Shown here: positions 56,857-64,000 of the stretch, in pieces
Position numbering within the stretch: position 1 is the stretch's first letter
How the letters are laid out: every line of letters starts with the position of its first letter
Source of the DNA: Aquarana catesbeiana
Lineage: Eukaryota > Chordata > Amphibia > Anura > Ranidae
Reading direction: 5' to 3'
Length of the DNA: 64,000 nt
NCBI RefSeq assembly: GCF_042186555.1
Contig: NC_133332.1
Location: 124,839,875 to 124,903,874, forward strand
Made by a program: the position numbers and the translations under genes
Notes under the pieces: generated by a model
What the model saw: the letters and a program-made list of their open reading frames with translations, nothing else
The model's database searches: none
What the model was told of the DNA's origin: nothing

Positions 56857-58924
56857 TGAAAATACCTACCAGCCACTCGGTTTCTGGCTCTGGCCCGGCC
56901 CCTGTCCCATGCTTATTACTACCAGTGCATCACTGTAATTGGTGACCCCCTACCAATCAATAAAAGGACACATAGGGTAGAAGAGAGCTAGGCTGGAATC
57001 ATCAACCAGGACAATAGCCAGAACTTGCGCTGTTGGGTTTTTGGGGGTACAGGGGCATAATGGAGGGAGAAGTGGCAAGCAGCTATCTAAAGGTGCCTGC
57101 TGTTACATGTTTTACAATAGGTACACTTTAAGACATTGTAGAAATTGGCAATATGTGGCCCTGTGCATCTGGCACAATTGTCCATGCTGGTCCCAGAAAC
57201 ATGGAACAATTCCATGTACAAAGACTGAGTGCTCATATATACTGAGTCTTTCAGAAAAATACACCTTTCATACAGTGTGCAATAGGAAGCAAGGTGCTGT
57301 TTAAAAATGCACACAAAGTGCATCCTTTCGGCAAAAGCGTACAAACACAGGCAGTTATCCAATTTTAGAAGGTCACATATCTTTCCTAATGTATTATGAC
57401 TGCCATAAATCTGAGCATGTTGTGACCTTTTTCTCTGATGTTGATGTATACAATGTAAAGGGGTTATTTTCTGTGGAGTTTAAGATTCTTCATCACCATT
57501 GCCTGAAATACTATAAGATCAGTGTGGCAGTATTGTGTCCAAACATACAGTGTGACTTGCTTCCTAACAGCCACACTACATAATTATTACTAACATTGCT
57601 CTGACCACTTTTCTTGTCAAATGTAGGGTGTCTTTATTTAAGTTACATCTTTTTTTTGTGAATAGGTAGGGGCACTATGGAACCTTGGTCTGACACAGAA
57701 TGTGTGATATCATATAAAAAAAAAGAAATTCACTTGCTCTTTGGTGCTCAAATTCAGACAAGATAGTGTAGAATCATCTGATAAGAGCATGGCCAACTTC
57801 AGGGAAAAAATGCTGGCACAGTAGGCAAGCGGTGGTGGACAGTTTCTTTCAATAGACTTTGCTATACTTGTGAATTAGAATGAGTAATTCAAATTTCTCA
57901 ATTTCTCAACTACAGATAAAGGCTCCAGTATGTTAGTCTAAATAACTAAATGACAGTCTAAACATACTAAACCCAGTCACTATGTGATGCACAAGCCTCA
58001 TAAAATAAACAAAAAAATTATTTTACTATTTTTGACTGAGCCAAATTCTCCTTCATTTGTGTCTCACAGACACTGCAGGTCACAGTGGGAGGATTACAGC
58101 AACAGAGGCAGTGCTGTCAATCCAGAAAACAGTGGGTAGGACTGTCCCGATGCTGATTGATAAGCTCCAGGCTTGTGAATTAGCATTGACAATGCTGATA
58201 GCCATGCCACCTTCCTATCTCTCTGTAGTGCAAGCAGGCACAGCCTACATGAGAGTGAGCATTCTGTTCTAAATTCTGGACCAGTGCAGCATTGTTGCCA
58301 CACTATCACAGGAAGCTACACTAGGTAGACTTTGCTAGCATTCGCAATCTGTGGGACTTTGCAGAAATACAGGTGCACTCAGAATTAAGTGCTGCAGCAC
58401 TTTTTAATAGAAAGCCACAGTTCCACTTAAAATTCCAGTTTAACATTCCAAATTAGCACAGCTATCAATTTTCAGGGTTATGCAAAGGTCAGTGAAATAG
58501 TGGCATGTGATCTGCAGGCAGGTGTGGTCGTAATAAAATCATTTTTTTTTCAGGGCTGTATTTTTAACACTCCACCAGGCACCAGTGGAGTGGAGTGGAG
58601 TGGAGTCAATTGATTTGCCCTGCACATAGTGATTATTGGCCTGATGTGTTTTGAACATGGTATAGGATCAGGTTCATGATGGGTGGCAGGTGAACATTTC
58701 TACAGATTATAAAAAGTCATTATATAAATTTTAGAAAATGATTGTACAAAACATATATAAGTACTCATGGAGTTTTTTGTAATTGTATTTATTAGGAAGG
58801 CAATGTGTAAAATTTCAATGATAATAAAAAGTGAGAAGCAAAAGAGGTTTTTGACAAAGCTCATTTTTTTTAGGTTTAGCTTTTCCGGATCTATATAAGT
58901 ACTTTTTAGCTACTCAGTTAGTCA
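56857..58924. other. FGF13 intron, no gene recognised
   Basis: Mixed AT-rich sequence. Includes a GGAGT pentanucleotide array of four to five units at 58584-58606. No supported coding frame; opposing open frames at 57041-57362 and 58057-58309 have no recognisable similarity. Confidence 0.4.
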
Positions 58925-60136
58925 CGGCCACATGGTGGCTGAGCCCAGATATAATTCCTCTACTCAGCTGGAGGCAGCAGTGGTAGGCTCTATAGAAGCT
59001 CTTAAGGTACTTTTATTTAGGGGCCACAGGGCACCCCACCAGTTGACTGCTTCAATGTTCAATACTATTCAAGCTTGGGAGCCTGGTCTTAGACGTGAGC
59101 AATATCCCAAGGGCGCAATCTCTCCAAGTGCCTCTCTATGGTTTAATTCTACTCTTCCTCAATTTTTTTTTAACTACCAGAGCCTATTGCATGGACTAAA
59201 TATAATATTAAATTACTTTCTCAAGTGATCACTGATCGGAAACTACCTACTTTCTCTACTCTCAATTTTTTATTTACCTAGTTCTTATTTATTTAGATAT
59301 TTCCAGCTTTTCCATACTTTTCATGCCCAGTTTCCACAGGATAGTTTAATGATTATACAATCCACTTTAAAAACGGTACTTAGGTCTGAGTGTCTGGATA
59401 AGCCCACTTCGAGACTGTATTCCCATCTTATCTCAATCTCCATTTTGCCATTAAAGGGTCTAAGAGTTAGGTGGATGTGAGATATACCAGATCTGGATAT
59501 GGAGGATTGGAGAAGTGTGTGGGATTTCCCTCTGCAATCTCTGGTATCCTTGAGAGACTGCATGATCCAATTTAAATTGGTACATAGAGCATATATCACG
59601 CCCCACAGACTTAAAAAGATAAATCCTGTGTGCTCTTCTGAGTGTTGGCGGTATGGAGCAGCTCAGTACTATAAAGTCTGGGCAAAGTGGCTGGACAAAC
59701 CATATACGGCATCTAATGTCCTTGGGGGCAATTAACTGAAATATAGGTGTTCCCAAAATAGGTATGCTCGGGGCCACTGGGGATAGAAGGGATGAATGTT
59801 TACCTCTCCTTTTTTTTTTTTTCTTTCTTTTCTTTCTCCCCTCAATACACTAGGCATGGATTGACACATAAGTGGACGAATGGGATGGTTTAAGATTTAA
59901 GCCTAGACAAAATACCCTTTTGTTAATCATTATATCTCTTCAATTTTCCAGTTTGAATCTTTATTAAGAATTGATAGTTGCTAGGCAGAGTGATTGGATC
60001 TTGAAATTGCATTAATATATAGGTCCAATATATAGGTCCAATGTGTATGACGTCTTGTTGTGTTTTGTTTTGTGTTTTGTTTGTTTATTAAGAAATTAAA
60101 TAAAAAAGATTTATAAAAAAAATAAAAAAAAATAAG
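58925..60136 (+). mobile_element. L1/Tx1-like LINE, C-terminal ORF2, 3' UTR and poly(A) tail
   Basis: Plus-strand blocks match the region after the reverse transcriptase: WWLSPDIIPLLSW-like sequence at 58930, and RDCMIQFKLVHRAYITPHRL followed by KINPVCSSECWRYGA at 59545-59660. The last block is the Cys-containing C-terminal motif of L1-type ORF2. Numerous frame changes. It is followed by a T/C-rich stretch (59800-59840) and an A-rich tail (60100-60136) with AATAAA-like units. Similar in layout to the fragment at 6150-6660. Confidence 0.75.
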
Positions 60137-60723
60137 GAACATAATAAAGAATACTAACAAACTGCACATTGTCTTTTTTACGCTGTCTCAGTGGCCAGAT
60201 GTTGTGGCCCCTCTTATTGTTACTTGCATTCTCACTATCCCATTAAAATAAAAAAGGGACATGATATAGCAGATAAATCACTGGCCTGATCTTTCAGATA
60301 ATTTATCAGATTATGGATACATTCTATAGTTATTTCCCAAGGACCACAAACAGATCTCTGTGGTCTATCCTTATGTACATGTATACTTTATATACATATA
60401 TACATATACTTTGGCAATATAAAACTTGTTAAACTAACAATTACTTTGCAGACTGGGCATGTACAGTCTATAGCGTGCAAAAACCCAGGATGGAAAATAG
60501 CATCTAATTCCTTTGATCATCATCACTGCCTGCCTCCTGCAACTTCCTGAGCATCCTCACTGGAACATCACTGTGATATGCAATCTCATAAAAAAAGAGG
60601 TACAGAAGGTGGGAGGGGGACAGTTAGTGCTAGCCACCACTGAAGCTTGCTGTATATTGGAATAACCCAGTTTTTGGGGCTCACTGGGTGCTTGGCCAAA
60701 ATTTCGATTTCACAAGCTGGCAC
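60137..60723. other. FGF13 intron, no gene
   Basis: No recognisable feature. Confidence 0.35.
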
Positions 60724-61231
60724 CTTAAAGTGATTGTAAGGGTTCCTTTTTTTTTTTTTTTTTTTTTTTAATAACAAACATAGCATACTTACCTCCACTG
60801 TGCGGCTTGTTTTGCACAGAGTGGCCCCGAACCACGTCTTCTGGGGTCCCCCGGCAGCTCTCATGGCTCCTCCCCACATCAGATAACCCCCTAGGAGAAG
60901 CACTCTCCCAAGGGGGTTACCTTGCGGGTGCGTTCCCGAGTCCAGTATTTGCATCCATAGACACGAATGCTGGACTCAGTCCCACCCCCCCCCCCAGTGC
61001 CCGCGTCATTGGATTTGAATGACAGCAGAGGGAGCCAATGGCTGCACTGCTATCAATCTATCCAATCAGGACATGAGACACCCAGCCAGAGCTTGTTCCC
61101 GTCATGCAAATTTCAGGGCTCAGGTAAGTATAAGGGGGGCTCGGGGCGCTGCTGTATTAAAAAATGTTTTTCACCTTAAGGCATAGAATGCCTTAAGGTG
61201 AAAAACGGCGAGGGTTTACAACCCCCTTTAA
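60724..61231. mobile_element. MITE with TTAAAGTGATTGTAAGGG end and a perfect internal hairpin
   Basis: TTAAAGTGATTGTAAGGG at the left pairs imperfectly with GGGTTTACAACCCCCTTTAA at the right, with TTAA at both borders. A T-run (60748-60769) follows the left end. A perfect 19-bp inverted repeat with a 3-nt loop (GTTTTTCACCTTAAGGCAT, 61166-61206) lies near the right end. Confidence 0.75.
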
Positions 61232-61863
61232 GGTAGCTGATGCCCAAAGTAGCAGATTTATCAGTTAGCTACAGCCAGATTGCTTTAAGAATGCATAAGT
61301 CAGAGCCTTAATCGGCTGCTCCATAAACAAATAAGAGAAAACAGTAACCTAGCATTAACAGCCTAGCATAGTCAAACACCCTGTGTCAGCTGTGACTGAA
61401 TACCAATTTCTCCACAAGAACACTGCCAAGATTAAACATTAGATTTTCACAAAGCGCTTCTCTGCCTTAGATCGTATATTTGTATTCTCGTTCCTTGATA
61501 ACTGCATTCTCATCCCTTGATAACTACAACGTGCTTTACCTGGAACACCTTGAATCAGACCTGCAAAGACAGCAGATTTTACAAATCATATATTACCTAA
61601 GATTCCAGTCTCTACCATTCTACCAAAAGCCATTCTTCATCTTCACGACAGCTGAACAAACATGCTCACGAGGTGTGCAAGTGCATGGTGTATTGTTTGT
61701 AAATTATTCCATACCAATAGGAATGTGTAACAGCCTTATAATGAATGATGCCATTTACTATTATCTACTTCTACTCTAACTACAAAAAACTTGGACTAAT
61801 GTATTTGTTAATTATCAAAAATACAGATTTCTGATTAAAATTATATTAACAGACAGAGCAGTT
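61232..61863. other. FGF13 intron, no gene recognised
   Basis: A 99-codon frame at 61480-61779 lacks any recognisable domain and is treated as chance. Confidence 0.35.
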
Positions 61864-62260
61864 TAAAGGGGAAGTCCACCCTAACACTAAAATCTCCTCA
61901 TCTACAGACATCTAAGCCTAACTGATCTAGCCCTATAAAGAAGAAATCAGTATACATACTTTTTTGAAGCCGATCTGGTCCGGTCTCCAGCGGCGGAAGC
62001 TCTGAAGAGGACACAGCCGTCAACGGCTGGGAAATGAATTGGAAGTGATGTCACCCATTGACTTACTATGGGGCTTTCATTGTCGGCTGAGTCCTCTGCC
62101 CCTGCCTCCACAGCAAAGCCGCAGCTGACAGCTCAGCGTTGGATCGGGTCGGATCGGCTTAAAAAAAGGCATGTATACTTATTTCTTCTTTACAGGGCTA
62201 GATAGGTTGTGGATTTCTGTAGATCGAGAGATTTTAGTGTTAGGGTGGACTTATCCTTTA
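61864..62260. mobile_element. MITE with inverted termini of about 95 bp
   Basis: TAAAGGGGAAGTCCACCCTA and the adjoining ACACTAAAATCTC at the left pair with GAGATTTTAGTGTTAGGGTG and GACTTATCCTTTA at the right. Complementarity continues to GTATACATACTTTTTT / AAAAAAAGGCATGTATAC, about 95 bp in all. Borders carry TTAA. Interior GC-rich and non-coding. Confidence 0.85.
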
Positions 62261-62490
62261 AGATGCTTGAAAAAAAAATTATATGTAGAAACTTTTTTTG
62301 TTAAAACAAAATTATTAAAATTAATTGTTAATTAAGTTTACTTTTGTTCACCTTTTATTTTTCTAAATTTCAGCTCCCCTATGTACCAATATAGCATTAA
62401 TGTATTTATTTTGCAAAAATAAAAATGCTTTCCATTTATTCTACACACGCAAACCTCATTGTTCTCATGGCTGTTTGAAAACACTGCTTT

Positions 62491-62645
62491 ACTTCTGCCT
62501 TACTTCCTGGACAGACTATAGGTCATGACACGGGAAGGAGTTGACCAGCTGAGACAGATGATGCAGGGTGTGTGCTAATGAGGTCAGCAGGTCAACTCCT
62601 TCCTGTGTCATGACCTATAGTCTGTCCAGGAAATATGGCAGAAGT
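62491..62645. mobile_element. Foldback with 56-bp arms
   Basis: 62491-62546 and 62590-62645 are near-perfect reverse complements (for example GACTATAGGTCATGACACGG against GTGTCATGACCTATAGTC), with a 43-nt loop. Confidence 0.8.
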
Positions 62646-63078
62646 AACCACTTTATCCATCGGACACAGCAGATTGTGGCAGCTGGGGTATCACGTGATT
62701 GCTATGCACTCATATGTTTACAATGTAAACACAACTGTTATAAAAGGTTTTCATTCATAACAGCTGTGCTTTGTTTTGTGATGCTGTGATTGTCCTACAG
62801 GTATCATATGGTACCTGGGCCAATTACAGCACCCTGTACCATGTAAAAGCTGTAAGACAGTCACAGCACACAATAGTAATCACAGCTGTTAAGAATGTAA
62901 CCCATTCATGACAGTTCAGTGACATAACAGCAATCAAAGTGTAAAAAACAAATAAAAAAATCCCTGATCGCCCCCCTAGAGTAGTACAGTGTCACTATGG
63001 TTATACTGAACTACTCTGATGAAAGTATGCAAAAAAAAGTAAAAATGTTATTTCTAATCATCAACATACCAGTGATCA
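62646..63078. other. FGF13 intron, no gene
   Basis: Low-complexity-free sequence without recognisable features. Confidence 0.35.
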
Positions 63079-63301
63079 TGGATCACTTAGGGGTGTGCTC
63101 ACTTTTGTTGCCAGCGGTTTAGACATTAATGGTCGTGTGTTGTTATTTTGAGGGGACAGCAAATTGACACTGTTATACAAGCTGTACACTCACTACTTTA
63201 TATTGTAGCAAAGTGTCATTTCTTCAGTGTTGTCACATGAAAAGATAGAATAAAATATTTACAAAAATGTGAGGGGTGTACTCACTGTTGTGAGATACTG
63301 T
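63079..63301. mobile_element. Tc1-like transposon terminus
   Basis: GGGGTGTGCTCACTTTTGTT, then GCCAGCGGTTTAGACATTAA and the terminal GGTGTACTCACTGTTGTGAG plus ATACTG, next to TA. This is the well-known end region of a vertebrate Tc1-like family, different from the one at 3722. Transposase coding sequence is absent. Confidence 0.75.
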
Positions 63302-63314
63302 ATGTATTATTTAT

Positions 63315-64000
63315 TAACCACTTCAATACAGGGCATTTTCACCCCCTTCCTGCCCAGGCCAATTTTTAGCTTTCAGCTCTGTAACATTTTGAATGACAAT
63401 TGTCCAAGTACATGTATTGCATTTGTTTTTGTTAAAAATGTAATGTTATATTTTAAAACAATTAAAAATCATGCAGCCCTTTTACACGGGAGCTTTCCAT
63501 TTATTCCGATCAGCAGAACAGAGCAGGGCGGATGACAGGTCCGTGTCCACTCTGTTCATTCAGAGGCGGACAGACTCCACTCTGCTCTATGGCCAGCTGG
63601 GAGTAAATGGACTCTGCTATCTGTTTACACTTGACTGCGATCTGGTCCCCCACAAATAGAGCTTTCTTTTGGTGGTATTTGATCACCTCTGCGGTTTTTA
63701 TTTTTTGCGCTATAAACAAAAAAACAGCGCCAATTTTGAAAAAAACACAATATTTTTTACTTTTTGCTATAATAAATATCCCCCATTTAATAAAAAAAAA
63801 AACAATTCTTCCTCAGTTTAGGCCGATATGTATTCTTCTACATATTTTTGGTAAAAAAAATTGCAATAAGCGTATATTGATTGGTTTGCGTCTACAATAT
63901 AGGGGATATGTTTTTGGCATTTTTATTATTACTTTTTTTTTTTACTAGTAATGGCGGCGATCTCTGATTTTTGTCAGGACTGTGACATTGCAGCGAACAT
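63315..64000. mobile_element. TTAACCACTT-ended element, copy 3 (cut by window edge)
   Basis: Starts TTAACCACTTCAATACAGG and continues with CCTTCCTGCCCAGGCC, CTTTCTTTTGGTGGTATTTG, ATTTTTTGCGCTATAAAC and ACTAGTAATGGCGGCG, collinear with copy 1 at 11404. The right end lies beyond the window. Confidence 0.75.

Noticed and set aside
61480..61779. A 99-codon plus-strand frame
   Set aside because: No recognisable domain, splice context or neighbouring exon; chance frame in AT-rich intron.
38680..64000. Other FGF13 exons (core exons before the 199-bp exon, or alternative first exons)
   Set aside because: Searched by eye on the minus strand for the expected LFNLIPVGLRVV, LYLAMN and GYHLQL-type stretches; none found. 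They probably lie beyond the window.
38680..64000. A copy of the FGF13 intronic microRNA miR-504 known in mammals
   Set aside because: No sequence resembling its mature form was seen on the minus strand in either intron.
1..64000. CRISPR arrays, bacterial operons, rRNA or tRNA genes
   Set aside because: No regularly spaced direct repeats with unique spacers, no prokaryotic gene organisation, and no cloverleaf or rRNA sequence recognised. The tandem arrays are minisatellites and microsatellites.

Overview
The window is vertebrate nuclear DNA, most likely from a large-genome anuran amphibian (a ranid-type frog). The clade is an inference. It rests on the density and kinds of dispersed repeats (CR1, L2, L1/Tx1-like and Penelope-like retroelements, Tc1 and hAT DNA transposons, and many short inverted-repeat elements), on AT-rich intronic sequence, and on the single host gene that can be read. 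No bacterial, viral or organellar gene organisation is present, and almost all open reading frames of 60-300 codons are chance or repeat-derived.

Host gene: the only cellular gene recognised is FGF13 (fibroblast growth factor homologous factor 2), on the minus strand. The last two coding exons lie here: the 199-bp exon at 38481-38679 and the final coding exon at 19705-19841. They have canonical splice sites, matching phase (1 + 2 nt rebuild a valine codon) and are separated by an 18.6-kb intron. A 3' UTR of about 1.45 kb runs to a poly(A) signal at 18268-18273. Everything from 38680 to the right edge is the preceding FGF13 intron (at least 25 kb). The core exons and first exons were not found and should lie beyond 64000. 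Positions 1 to about 18245 are downstream intergenic DNA.

Intergenic layout (1-18.2 kb): a 54-bp-arm foldback element; an L2-clade LINE remnant split by a MITE; a Tc1-like transposon split by a solo LTR with 5-bp duplications; an L1-like ORF2 tail; an inverted plus tandem 429-bp satellite-like block; and a dense run of MITEs at 9.0-13.8 kb, including one three-level nest. Copies of a TTAACCACTT-ended element follow.

Last FGF13 intron (19.8-38.5 kb): a palindrome next to a C-rich minisatellite (G-rich in the pre-mRNA); an A-rich minisatellite; a 2.08-kb almost wholly palindromic hAT-type element (22948-25028); a long foldback; and a 6.9-kb hAT element (28579-35526) carrying broken transposase sequence and five nested MITEs. 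The two hAT elements share termini and both have imperfect 8-bp duplications, which suggests one mobilising family.

Preceding intron (38.7-64 kb): a candidate conserved noncoding block near 40.3-40.7 kb; a hAT-type element with a perfect 8-bp duplication; a 2.55-kb element with arms of about 520 bp and a hammerhead-ribozyme-like core; CR1, L2 and L1 LINE remnants; Penelope-like GIY-YIG fragments; a long AT microsatellite; and more MITEs, ending in a Tc1 terminus and another TTAACCACTT element cut by the window edge.
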